Below are positions 7,618 through 14,491 of a stretch of DNA of 38,426 nucleotides, one piece after another. Every line of letters starts with the position of its first letter. Position 1 is the first letter of the stretch. The translations under genes were made by a program, and so were the position numbers. A model generated the notes under the pieces. That model searched no databases, had not been told where the DNA came from, and saw only the letters and a list, made by a program, of their open reading frames with translations. The stretch comes from a virus. Location: positions 1 through 38,426 of the IMG/VR virus record IMGVR_UViG_3300049810_002155; one strand, 5' to 3'.

Positions 7618-8600
7618 TTCTTTTTACTAGTCTCCCATGCCCAGGCGTCAGCAATAATTGTGTCTAGATTTCTGGTAGGCTGCCAGTCTAGAATATGTTG
7701 TGCCTTGATGTTGTTAGCAAATGTAATGTTAACATCTCCTGGCCGCTTGTTACCTACTTTATAATCCACAGTTTTTCCCGTGACTGCCCCAAAGCGTTCG
7801 ATAACTTCTAGTATGGTATGGGTATGCCCCGCACCTATATTGAATACATCTGTGTTACCACCTGCGTTCAGATACTCCAGAGCCTTGACATGACCCTCTA
7901 CAATATCCATGACGTGAGTGTAGTCTCTGGAAGTTGTGCCGTCTTTTGTGGCATGGGTATCACCAAACACAGTAAAGGTTTCTGATTCGTTTACTGCTTT
8001 ACAAAGCACAGGAATCAAGTGAGTGGGTAATTCATCCTTAGCTGTTACATAGCCTATACCATTTTTAGTGTCTGATCCTGCGGCATTAAAGTATCTGAGG
8101 CTCACGCTCTGAAGATTATGGGCTGTGGCGTAATCCCATAAAATATCTTCAACAATGCTTTTGGATTTAGCATAAGGACTTACTGGCGTCTTAATAGTAT
8201 GATCTTCTTCAGCACCCACCTGAGCAGACTTCATGTTATCGCCATATACACTACTGCTAGATGAAAACACAAACTTCTTGACGCCTGCTTCCACAGCATG
8301 GTTAAGCAGACTCACAGTGTTTGCTACATTGTTCCAGTAGTATGTACCTGGATCAGTAACACTACCCTCTACTGTGTGCGACGCTGCTAGATGTATAATA
8401 GCATCCGGCTGTAGTAATTTAATTAGTCCCCTGACCTGATGATTATCTAATTCAAAGGGATATTGCGTAACACCAGGAAGTTCTCGCTTCACTCTATCAA
8501 TGTTTACTACATTGTATCCCTCTTCAACAAGTCTTAGGCATGTACTAGCACCAATAAATCCACTGCCGCCTGTGACTAGGATTGTTTTTTCTTCATCCAT
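7614..8600 (-). CDS. galE: NAD-dependent epimerase, UDP-glucose 4-epimerase type
   Basis: Short-chain dehydrogenase/epimerase that interconverts UDP-glucose and UDP-galactose (or related UDP-sugars). Seen: nucleotide-binding ILVTGGSGFIGAS at residues 7-19, catalytic Ser run SSSSSVYGD near 118, the YxxxK pair in SPYAKSK near 145, and the family strand SLRYFNAAG near 170. The length of 328 residues is normal. I chose the ATG at 8600 because AAGGTG sits six bases upstream; a TTG six codons earlier is less likely. It follows a glycosyltransferase gene with a short overlap, so it probably supplies that enzyme's donor sugar. Confidence 0.92.
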   Translation of the reverse strand: MDEEKTILVTGGSGFIGASTCLRLVEEGYNVVNIDRVKRELPGVTQYPFELDNHQVRGLIKLLQPDAIIHLAASHTVEGSVTDPGTYYWNNVANTVSLLNHAVEAGVKKFVFSSSSSVYGDNMKSAQVGAEEDHTIKTPVSPYAKSKSIVEDILWDYATAHNLQSVSLRYFNAAGSDTKNGIGYVTAKDELPTHLIPVLCKAVNESETFTVFGDTHATKDGTTSRDYTHVMDIVEGHVKALEYLNAGGNTDVFNIGAGHTHTILEVIERFGAVTGKTVDYKVGNKRPGDVNITFANNIKAQHILDWQPTRNLDTIIADAWAWETSKKK

Positions 8601-9582
8601 TTTTTTCACCTTGACCAAACCAGGTCTCTAAAGGATCACAGTTTAGTTCAACCTGATCCTGATACTGCTGTTGTAAGGCATCACACACCATGATGACACT
8701 TTCTTCGTGTGTATCGAACAAGTACTTTTCATCATACAGTTCTGGATACACTAACCTATTGGGTAATACTGGTGTACATCCCAACACTGCGGCTTCAGCA
8801 ATGCCAAATCCGAAATTCTCTTGCAGAGCATAACTAACCACACACTTACTCTGAGCTAACAATTGATAATACTGATCTTTACTTAGATCCAAGTCCTGAG
8901 TTTTGACAAATTCTATGTCATCTCTGTCCAAGACTTCTTTCACTCTTAGTTCTAACTTGTCAAACAAATGAGGTTGCTTTTCATCGCAAATCCTGCCGTT
9001 GAATATAACTATGTCAGATTTATTTGAGGTATCATACTTGCTAATATTTTCATAGTCAACTGGCAATCCTGACACCACAAACTTACTGGGGTCTACCATA
9101 CGCTTTTTAATAATATCATCTCTGATAAAGTTACTTGCGCAGTAAATGGTTTCGGAAATATCAAAAATAATGTCTTCAAAATTCTTAGCCCAGCGTTCCA
9201 TGTCCCTCACAAAGTCAGTATCTGTGAAACTACCCGCATGTATAACACCAGTTATTTTAGCATCTTTTTTATGAAAATAGTTCATGTAAGCGATGCTTTC
9301 AATACCTGGAAACCAAATATCCGAAAAGAAAAATCTATCGTCGTCCCTGATCAAATCCTGCTCATATAGGTCTGCAATCATCATTAGCTGATTAGCTTTA
9401 AATTTACTTGTAAAAGCAGCGTTTAGAAAGCATCCCTCTGGGAGCGGAGCCGCTTCCAATTTGGGCATGATTTTAATAAATTCCATATTGTTAGTCACAA
9501 AGTGATTAGTGATATCACGGTCCATGTGGACCGTGTACCTACCATCAATATGCTCCAGGGGCACGTAGATTATTCTACTCAT
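8593..9582 (-). CDS. Glycosyltransferase, GT4-like (GT-B fold)
   Basis: The C-terminal half carries the features of retaining GT-B enzymes: VIFNGRICDEKQPHL near residue 195 (donor-side glycine loop) and the E-x7-E motif in ENFGFGIAEAAVLGCTPV near 260. The N-terminal acceptor half is divergent. At 329 residues it is complete. It is coupled to galE downstream and overlaps the Hc1-like gene upstream by an ATGA junction. Acceptors could be modified phage DNA, a virion protein or host surface glycan; the sequence does not decide. Position inside the deazaguanine gene cluster makes DNA worth testing. Confidence 0.8.
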   Translation of the reverse strand: MSRIIYVPLEHIDGRYTVHMDRDITNHFVTNNMEFIKIMPKLEAAPLPEGCFLNAAFTSKFKANQLMMIADLYEQDLIRDDDRFFFSDIWFPGIESIAYMNYFHKKDAKITGVIHAGSFTDTDFVRDMERWAKNFEDIIFDISETIYCASNFIRDDIIKKRMVDPSKFVVSGLPVDYENISKYDTSNKSDIVIFNGRICDEKQPHLFDKLELRVKEVLDRDDIEFVKTQDLDLSKDQYYQLLAQSKCVVSYALQENFGFGIAEAAVLGCTPVLPNRLVYPELYDEKYLFDTHEESVIMVCDALQQQYQDQVELNCDPLETWFGQGEKNG

Positions 9583-9758
9583 AGCGAGTTCTTTTTATCC
9601 TGAATCTCTGCTCTGCGTGTTTTGGATAGTTTGCCCATCTCGCCCAGTGCTTTGCGGGCCCTTGCCGCCGCCGCCTTGACACCCTTGGTTTCAAATGCTT
9701 CATTTTCCACCAGATATGCTTCGTACATTGCTTTAATTTGTAAATGAGTCTCAGTCAT
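9579..9758 (-). CDS. Histone H1-like (Hc1-type) small DNA-binding protein
   Basis: 59 residues with an acidic-aromatic first half and a Lys/Arg/Ala-rich second half (KGVKAAAARARKALGEMGKL). The pattern, a helix ending FETKG followed by the Ala-Arg stretch and an RAEIQDKKNS tail, recalls the Hc1 histone H1-like family known from Chlamydiae and Bacteroidetes and seen in marine phages. The ATG at 9758 is preceded by AAAGGAG. It ends with an ATGA overlap into the glycosyltransferase gene. DNA binding or compaction is inferred from family; I could not search to confirm. Confidence 0.62.
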   Translation of the reverse strand: MTETHLQIKAMYEAYLVENEAFETKGVKAAAARARKALGEMGKLSKTRRAEIQDKKNSL

Positions 9759-9759
9759 G

Positions 9760-10134
9760 TTATTCTCCTTTTTGATACTCGATTTCGCAACCGTTTTCAT
9801 TGTCTTCGGCTACGCTTATTTTCAGCCAACGATTAGGAAATTTATTCCGTATCGTATTTGCTAAATCATCTGCGATCATCTCGCAAGATTTGTAGTCCAG
9901 TTGTAGTTCTGTATTACCATACAGTCGCTCCAACCATCTTTTGAATTGTATAAATTCAATATCTCTGTCATTGTGAAATACTTCAATCCACACTTTGAAG
10001 TGAAATATGTGTCTGTGTGGGAAACCCAGAAAGGACACATCATCCCAACTACCTGTTGCTAACTTGGGATCAGTGTCCGCACCTGGATACTTGTGTATGC
10101 CTTCTTTGGTAAATGTTACCCAAATACTACGCAT
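9760..10134 (-). CDS. queD: QueD-fold (6-carboxy-tetrahydropterin synthase-like) protein
   Basis: Probably supplies 6-carboxy-tetrahydropterin to QueE. The 124 residues follow the T-fold layout of QueD/PTPS: a first zinc His at H14 (EGIHKYPG), the H-x-H zinc pair at H40/H42 (GFPHRHIFHF), a strand-helix IEFIQFKRWLERLY near 60, an SCEMIADDLANTI helix near 84 matching the PTSENLA helix of QueD, and a C-terminal acidic strand SVAEDNENGCEIEY. The catalytic Cys four residues before the H-x-H pair is absent (Leu), and the LDHR Asp-His pair is not evident. It could therefore be a divergent synthase or a QueD paralogue with altered activity. Context (folE, queE, dpdA) supports the pathway assignment. 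Confidence 0.62.
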   Translation of the reverse strand: MRSIWVTFTKEGIHKYPGADTDPKLATGSWDDVSFLGFPHRHIFHFKVWIEVFHNDRDIEFIQFKRWLERLYGNTELQLDYKSCEMIADDLANTIRNKFPNRWLKISVAEDNENGCEIEYQKGE

Positions 10135-10297
10135 TTAAATTACGCTCGAGAATTTCTATTTCTGCATCTTTTCTGGCCTGCCAATCTTCTGATGTTCTGG
10201 CTACGCCTTTGGCGTTGGATTTCTCAGTGAATACGGAATTCTTAAGGCGCTGTAATGCCCCCATTCTGCGGTTGTATGAATTTTTTTTGTGTATCAT
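10127..10297 (-). CDS. Small basic hypothetical protein, 56 aa
   Basis: Found by reading the gap upstream of the QueD-like gene: an ATG at 10297 opens a 56-codon frame ending TAG at 10127-10129. The peptide is basic at the N-terminus (MIHKKNSYNRRMGALQRLKN) and ends in a charged helix. Its ATG overlaps the stop of the upstream membrane peptide (ATGA) and its end overlaps the queD start by 8 bases, the junction style used throughout this operon. No family recognised. Confidence 0.6.
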   Translation of the reverse strand: MIHKKNSYNRRMGALQRLKNSVFTEKSNAKGVARTSEDWQARKDAEIEILERNLNA

Positions 10298-10434
10298 GTG
10301 TTGTCCCCGTCATTATATTTAACATCTGTTTTATCAAAACGCTTAGTTCCTGAAGTTTTAAATGCATTTGTAATCGCACCCACACCAAAACCTATCATTA
10401 AAAGTATGATTATTACTATTCCAAATACTTCCAT
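10294..10434 (-). CDS. Single-span membrane peptide, 46 aa
   Basis: Begins MEVFGIVIIILLMIGFGVGA, one clear N-terminal transmembrane helix, followed by a hydrophilic charged tail of about 26 residues. The frame runs from the ATG at 10432-10434 to TGA at 10294-10296 and is joined to both neighbours by TAATG and ATGA overlaps. Too short to assign a family. Likely an inner-membrane phage peptide. Confidence 0.62.
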   Translation of the reverse strand: MEVFGIVIIILLMIGFGVGAITNAFKTSGTKRFDKTDVKYNDGDNT

Positions 10435-10610
10435 TATAGTTCCTCAGCGATGCCTACCAATTCTGCTATTAGTAATCCACCTGATAAAACTTGTATGGAC
10501 AAATCATACGAGCATAAAAAGGCAAACACACAAGCGCCCATGCGCAACACACTTTTCACTAAGCTCAGATAAAAATGTCTTTTACCTGGGTCCTTCGTCG
10601 CGACTGTCAT
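10434..10610 (-). CDS. Small hydrophobic protein, 58 aa
   Basis: I place the start at 10610 (MTVATKDPGKRHFYL) because GAGGGTG lies immediately upstream; in-frame ATGs at 10622 and 10658 are further inside the preceding gene. A basic stretch is followed by two hydrophobic segments (residues 24-34 and 39-53), compatible with a short membrane hairpin. It overlaps the DUF805-like gene upstream by about 29 bases and meets the next gene at a TAATG. No known family. Confidence 0.55.
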   Translation of the reverse strand: MTVATKDPGKRHFYLSLVKSVLRMGACVFAFLCSYDLSIQVLSGGLLIAELVGIAEEL

Positions 10611-10998
10611 TGTCACCCTCATCAATAAGTATTGCTGGATCTTCCGTAGGCTTAACACAACAATAAATAAATGTTAAACATCCTAAAAATGTAATAATAA
10701 AGCTTATGGCAATTACTGCAATCCTGTAACCTTCTGAGCTTAGGCCGCCATCTCTTAGTCTGTTGTTAGTCCAAACTATGGTAATTAAAAATGTATATAG
10801 CAACATTAATACACATCCCACTGCTATAGCTGTTAAAATACTTTCCATATGAATGGCCGCATCAAATTTCATGTGAAAAATGCCGCCCACCAACCATAAC
10901 AGTGTTAGTGCGATATTATTAAAAATATAGTCCCCACGGGTCATGGGAGCATTCCAAGCCGGCAAAAAATGCCAGTTAATGCTATTCATCATTTTCAT
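10582..10998 (-). CDS. DUF805-like inner-membrane protein
   Basis: About 138 residues with three to four hydrophobic segments (about 26-42, 53-76 and 91-113). Two features recall the DUF805 family: an early PMTRGDYIF stretch, like the SRxEYW segment, and NNRLRDGGLSSEGYR, like the RRLHDxGxSGWW motif. Function of that family is unknown. In-frame ATGs at 10998, 10992 and 10989 all fit; the one at 10992 has the best spacing from a GGA, but I give the longest form. It overlaps the small acidic ORF upstream. Confidence 0.62.
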   Translation of the reverse strand: MKMMNSINWHFLPAWNAPMTRGDYIFNNIALTLLWLVGGIFHMKFDAAIHMESILTAIAVGCVLMLLYTFLITIVWTNNRLRDGGLSSEGYRIAVIAISFIITFLGCLTFIYCCVKPTEDPAILIDEGDNDSRDEGPR

Positions 10999-11089
10999 AT
11001 TCCTGTATATCCTTGATGACTTCCAGCAACTCTGTCAGAGCATCCTGATCTTCATCCGCATCAAGCTCTATTGTGATTTTTACTTTCAT
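10982..11089 (-). CDS. Small acidic peptide, 35 aa (putative)
   Basis: Frame MKVKITIELDADEDQDALTE followed by a short acidic helix, ending TAG at 10982. It starts only 5 bases downstream of a perfect -10 box, so the mRNA would begin at or inside its ATG; it would have to be read leaderless or from another transcript. The beta-strand plus acidic-helix composition looks like real protein, not random sequence. Low certainty. Confidence 0.45.
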   Translation of the reverse strand: MKVKITIELDADEDQDALTELLEVIKDIQEYENDE

Positions 11090-11094
11090 AATGT

Positions 11095-11123
11095 ATTATA
11101 CACTTTTGTTTACTATATGTCAA
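11095..11123 (-). promoter_or_regulatory. Consensus sigma70 promoter
   Basis: Minus strand: -35 TTGACA (11118-11123), 17-base spacer, -10 TATAAT (11095-11100). Both boxes are perfect matches. It lies in the 30-base gap after dpdA, with the -35 overlapping the dpdA stop codon, and would drive the small membrane-protein and queD/galE operon. Confidence 0.78.
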
Positions 11124-12673
11124 CCTTCAAAGTCTCCGGTCATGATGTCATGATTCATGAGTTCTTCTCTAGTCTGTTCTGACTCTTCGAATGTATCAGG
11201 TTCATCAAAGAACATACTACGAGCGCCAGCATGATTGTCCATGTTGCCTTGTCCAAAGCTCACATCATCTAACAAGGTGTAACGATACTGTTCGATCAGT
11301 TCATATGGATTAGGGCAAGCTGGGTCCAACACATCACGGACAAAACTGTCGATCATTTCAATGTGATAGGGGACATAGGGACTAAACTCATTGGTATTTT
11401 TAGTCTTTTTGTCATTCACATAATCAGTGTAGTGGATATTACCTCTGAATCGCTCAATGTCAGCCAACCTGTTAGCCTCTTGTACAGCGGTCAAATGATT
11501 ATATACACTGTGAGCCATGTAGTAAAGATAACTGCTAGTATCCCAGGATGTGCTGTCAGGGCCCTTGGCTTTGCCGTTCTTGTCCAGATCGCCTTCTGCC
11601 ATATAACAGATATCACCAGCAGTGAGTCTTTCCATGATGGGACTGTGAGCAAATGGCATGGGCATTGTGCTACCCTTGAGTTCCTGGCTGTCAATAGCAC
11701 CTTCCATGAAGTAGCCAAATCGCTTGGGACTAAAGTAGTTATAAGAGTATGTGCTACCATATGCTGTGTTAACAAAGGGCGAAGCCGCATCAAAGCTCAC
11801 ACAAATCTCTGGACTATCATGCTTTCTGAGCATTCGTTGTATGCTAGTTAAGTAGCAGGCCCAGTTTAATTTGCCTGTGCCCAGGAAGTGTATCCAACCC
11901 TTGCCTTCAAGTAATCCATCCTTGCGTAAATCCAGGATGCGCTTGAGTGCCAGATACATGGTGCTCTTGTTGTTACCAGCGAAAGCGAAGCCTTCCAAGG
12001 CTAGATCAGGATTGCCATACTTCTTACCTACCCACTTAGGATCTGAATACATCTTAACACTTTCATACCAATGGTCTGACGATGCTTCGTCGTTACCTGA
12101 TAAGATGTTCATAAACTTACATGCACCAGGAGTACGATGCTTCATGTAGTAATCCAGATTGAGTAGGGTAATATCCACAGCATCCTGAAAGTCAGTGAGT
12201 CCAGTACGCTTGTTCATGGGGGGGATACATGCCACAGAAGGCACATCCAATGTCATTGCCCAGTCACACTGATCTTCTTCCCAGGCTAATATGGTCTCAC
12301 ATAGTTTCTCTCGAGCAGGATCGCCTGGATTTTTTGCTGTGTCCCATTCCATTTTGATAACACCAGTAGCTACCTGGAAACCACCCGAGTCCCCCACTAA
12401 TACAGTCTTTGACCTGTCACGGTCATCGATCATGGGCTCTTTGCCCTTCTTGTTAAGGTCTAACTGGGCGTGTCCTGCCGAGTATAATCCATAGGGATAA
12501 TGATAGTACGAGTCCTCTGACTTTAGAAAGTCTAAACCCTCGTTGCCTAGTTCAAAGCCCTCTGGAACTCTGCCATCCTGCTCTGCCAGAGTATACAGTT
12601 GCTTTACATAGAAACTGGATATTGCTGGCAGAAAGATTGCATAGTCTGATTGTGTCTTACCTAAATCCTTCAT
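11120..12673 (-). CDS. dpdA: DNA 7-deazaguanine transglycosylase, DpdA/TGT-like
   Basis: tRNA-guanine transglycosylase-fold enzyme, best explained as a DpdA that swaps guanine in DNA for a 7-deazaguanine. TGT landmarks appear in order: VLVGDSGGFQ at 91-100 (the catalytic-pocket Asp), MTLDVPS near 140-146, EGFAFAG near 227-233 (the GG-LAVG loop), LGTGK near 264-268, and SFDAASPF at 293-300, whose Asp295 sits where TGT has its nucleophile. The C-terminal CxCxxC...H zinc site of tRNA TGTs is not present. At 517 residues it is longer than bacterial TGT (about 375). Its ATG follows the sliding-clamp stop directly, so it is co-expressed with the replication machinery. The nearby folE, queD-like and queE genes would make its substrate. 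Confidence 0.85.
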   Translation of the reverse strand: MKDLGKTQSDYAIFLPAISSFYVKQLYTLAEQDGRVPEGFELGNEGLDFLKSEDSYYHYPYGLYSAGHAQLDLNKKGKEPMIDDRDRSKTVLVGDSGGFQVATGVIKMEWDTAKNPGDPAREKLCETILAWEEDQCDWAMTLDVPSVACIPPMNKRTGLTDFQDAVDITLLNLDYYMKHRTPGACKFMNILSGNDEASSDHWYESVKMYSDPKWVGKKYGNPDLALEGFAFAGNNKSTMYLALKRILDLRKDGLLEGKGWIHFLGTGKLNWACYLTSIQRMLRKHDSPEICVSFDAASPFVNTAYGSTYSYNYFSPKRFGYFMEGAIDSQELKGSTMPMPFAHSPIMERLTAGDICYMAEGDLDKNGKAKGPDSTSWDTSSYLYYMAHSVYNHLTAVQEANRLADIERFRGNIHYTDYVNDKKTKNTNEFSPYVPYHIEMIDSFVRDVLDPACPNPYELIEQYRYTLLDDVSFGQGNMDNHAGARSMFFDEPDTFEESEQTREELMNHDIMTGDFEG

Positions 12674-13423
12674 TTACTTACTCGCTGGTAGTAGGTATGT
12701 GTATTCCCCAACGCCTGAGTCTACCACAATTTGTAGCAAGCCCTTCTGGTTAAAGCTCATGGTTACATTGGCATTTTCTGCCAAACGGCAAATCTTTAGT
12801 ACAATGCCAAGTGGCCACTGAAAGTCATGTGTCATATCACCAGTTACTGCCTCTGCTACTCTTACCCTTGTGCGATCACTTCCTGAATCACCAATCAGGA
12901 AGTACAAGTTACCATCTTCTGTTTTGGGCGTAAATGTATCTTCCAAGTCCAGGGCACTTGAGAAGAAGTTTAAGTCCTTGAGCATCTTAGCACTGGGATT
13001 GATTTCTACATCATAACTAGCACCCTTAAAGTTAATAGCCTTGAGTTGCTGGTTTACAATTTCTGCGGCCATGAACCTATAGTTTGCTGTGGCATCTGGA
13101 CAATCAAACTTTACCTCGGCCGGCACATCTTCGTCGTTGCGTTTCTGTGTTGTAATCTCCACTGTGGCAGTGTCTTCTGAGTATCCGGGATACTCTAGGA
13201 AGCGAGCCAGTGTGGCCATACGGCTCAGGCCCACTGTGTTGCCTACAAAGTCAGGCACGGGGTTCTTTAGTTTGCCCTTCAAGATCACAGTCTTATCTGC
13301 ATCCACAGTTTCAATCTCTGTGGACTCCATTGTGCCACTTACTTTGACCATCTCATAGATACCCAAGGCATGAGTATGTCTAAGGACATCTTTGAGTGTG
13401 TCAGTAATATAGTTGTTAGCCAT
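12674..13423 (-). CDS. 45: DNA polymerase sliding clamp (T4 gp45-like)
   Basis: Trimeric processivity clamp for the phage polymerase; in T4 it also activates late transcription. The 249-residue length is close to gp45 (228). Family-like features: an N-terminal TLKDVLRHTHALGIYEMVKV helix-strand, the internal SRMATLARFLEYP segment near 67, and the C-terminal GLLQIVVDSGVGEYTYLLPA strand pair. Expressed from a sigma70-like promoter at 13456-13485 with a GGAG ribosome site. dpdA follows without a gap. Clamp-loader genes (gp44/gp62) are not in this window. Confidence 0.88.
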   Translation of the reverse strand: MANNYITDTLKDVLRHTHALGIYEMVKVSGTMESTEIETVDADKTVILKGKLKNPVPDFVGNTVGLSRMATLARFLEYPGYSEDTATVEITTQKRNDEDVPAEVKFDCPDATANYRFMAAEIVNQQLKAINFKGASYDVEINPSAKMLKDLNFFSSALDLEDTFTPKTEDGNLYFLIGDSGSDRTRVRVAEAVTGDMTHDFQWPLGIVLKICRLAENANVTMSFNQKGLLQIVVDSGVGEYTYLLPASK

Positions 13424-13728
13424 TATTGTTTGTCTCCAGTTAGATTAGTTTTACTATTATAGCATGTAGTATTTAGGTCTGTCAAGTTTAGATTCTGCTT
13501 TTTATTGTTCTTTCTCTCAAAATGGACTCTGATAATGGTTTTGCGTGTTAAAGCAAACACAGTAAAAAATAACGTGAGCATCAAACTTGTATAGAAAGCT
13601 CCTAGACCAATTTCAAATGCAAATGCTACCAGAACAAAATTCAGAGGAACATTAATACAGAAAGCAATACCTGTATCGGCCAATGCTTCTTTAAATGCTC
13701 TAAAATAAGGTCTCTCTTCTATATCCAT
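13423..13728 (-). CDS. Two-span membrane protein, DUF7220-like
   Basis: 101 residues: a short N-terminal amphipathic stretch (ERPYFRAFKEALADTG), two transmembrane helices (about 19-39 and 41-59), a basic RKTIIRVHFERKN junction and a hydrophilic tail. The layout, with a FTVFALTRKTIIR end to helix two, is like the small DUF7220-type membrane proteins common in marine phages. The tail DNA also carries the promoter for the clamp gene. Stop and clamp start overlap (TAATG). Role unknown. Confidence 0.72.
   Translation of the reverse strand: MDIEERPYFRAFKEALADTGIAFCINVPLNFVLVAFAFEIGLGAFYTSLMLTLFFTVFALTRKTIIRVHFERKNNKKQNLNLTDLNTTCYNSKTNLTGDKQ
13456..13485 (-). promoter_or_regulatory. Sigma70-like promoter for clamp-dpdA
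   Basis: Minus strand: -35 TTGACA (13480-13485), 18-base spacer, -10 TATAAT (13456-13461) preceded by TGC (extended -10). The sequence TATAATAGTAA at the -10 closely matches TATTATAGTAA at the 21342 promoter. It lies within the 3' end of the upstream membrane-protein gene. Confidence 0.75.
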
Positions 13729-13752
13729 TACCTAGTAAATTAGACTTTGCAT

Positions 13753-14205
13753 CTAATCCTCCCCACATCCTGCCTTAAAATATCTTTCTATAGCTAGTTT
13801 ACAACTATAAAATACTAAGTAGAATCCTGCTATAAAACTTGCTATTAAAAATGTAAACAACCAGTTTATGGGATCTGCTAACATCATAAACATATTGACA
13901 TATACTGCGGCATCAGATTGTTCAGATGCTGTGTTATAGTATGGGTTCTCGTCACTTTCCCATTTAGCGTCGGCATCTGCCTTCCACATTTCTGCTTCTT
14001 CTTGATACTCCTCAGTGATGGTAATTAGTTCTTCCCATTCTTCACCACCGACTTCGCCTGTGTATTCATATACATTTATACAGCCATCTATTAAGCATGA
14101 TTCCTTAACTTCTTCATATGTTACCCTGTAGGTTACGGCATTCACAATAAAGCCTACAAACAATGTGTAAACTATACCTGCTAGTATGTAATACCTAGTC
14201 TTCAT
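13753..14205 (-). CDS. Two-span membrane protein, 150 aa
   Basis: Hydrophobic helix at residues 5-25 (YYILAGIVYTLFVGFIVNAV), a long acidic loop (about 26-100) rich in Glu and Tyr with a CLIDGC Cys pair, then a second helix at about 113-134 and a short basic tail with a further Cys. The Glu-rich loop probably faces the periplasm, and the Cys pair could form a disulfide. No family recognised. It overlaps the upstream gene by 11 bases. Confidence 0.72.
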   Translation of the reverse strand: MKTRYYILAGIVYTLFVGFIVNAVTYRVTYEEVKESCLIDGCINVYEYTGEVGGEEWEELITITEEYQEEAEMWKADADAKWESDENPYYNTASEQSDAAVYVNMFMMLADPINWLFTFLIASFIAGFYLVFYSCKLAIERYFKAGCGED

Positions 14206-14491
14206 AAAATTTAATTTCCTGTTGAAGCATAGTATGCTTTTTTCTGGCTAACCTAAGATACTTTATCAAACCATATAAACTCAGGGAGAACCAAAATACT
14301 TCTATTACCATGCTTGCCAAATTAAAATTATATATCAAACTAATAGTAATCAATATTGCTACAATCATGTTGTTAAAACTGTACCAAAATCCCTTGGGAT
14401 CTATGCCGTCAAATTGCAGTAGTCCATATGTACTGATAAGCAATGACACGCCCATGAGCCCTATGATATCAGAAAAGCCTATTGCTATCAT
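14195..14491 (-). CDS. CBU_0592-type small membrane protein
   Basis: 98 residues with three membrane helices (about 7-24, 39-56 and 59-76) and a charged tail. The pattern LLQFDGIDPKGFWYSFNN, then helix, SLIYNFNLASMVIEVFW and SLYGLIKYLR matches the CBU_0592-like membrane domain found in many bacteria, whose function is unknown. It overlaps the polymerase gene by 4 bases, and the next gene starts inside it. Probably co-transcribed with polymerase. Confidence 0.74.
   Translation of the reverse strand: MIAIGFSDIIGLMGVSLLISTYGLLQFDGIDPKGFWYSFNNMIVAILITISLIYNFNLASMVIEVFWFSLSLYGLIKYLRLARKKHTMLQQEIKFYED

Noticed and set aside
11363-11851. Plus-strand 162-codon frame opposite dpdA
   Set aside because: The minus-strand frame shows clear TGT-family motifs; the plus frame has none.
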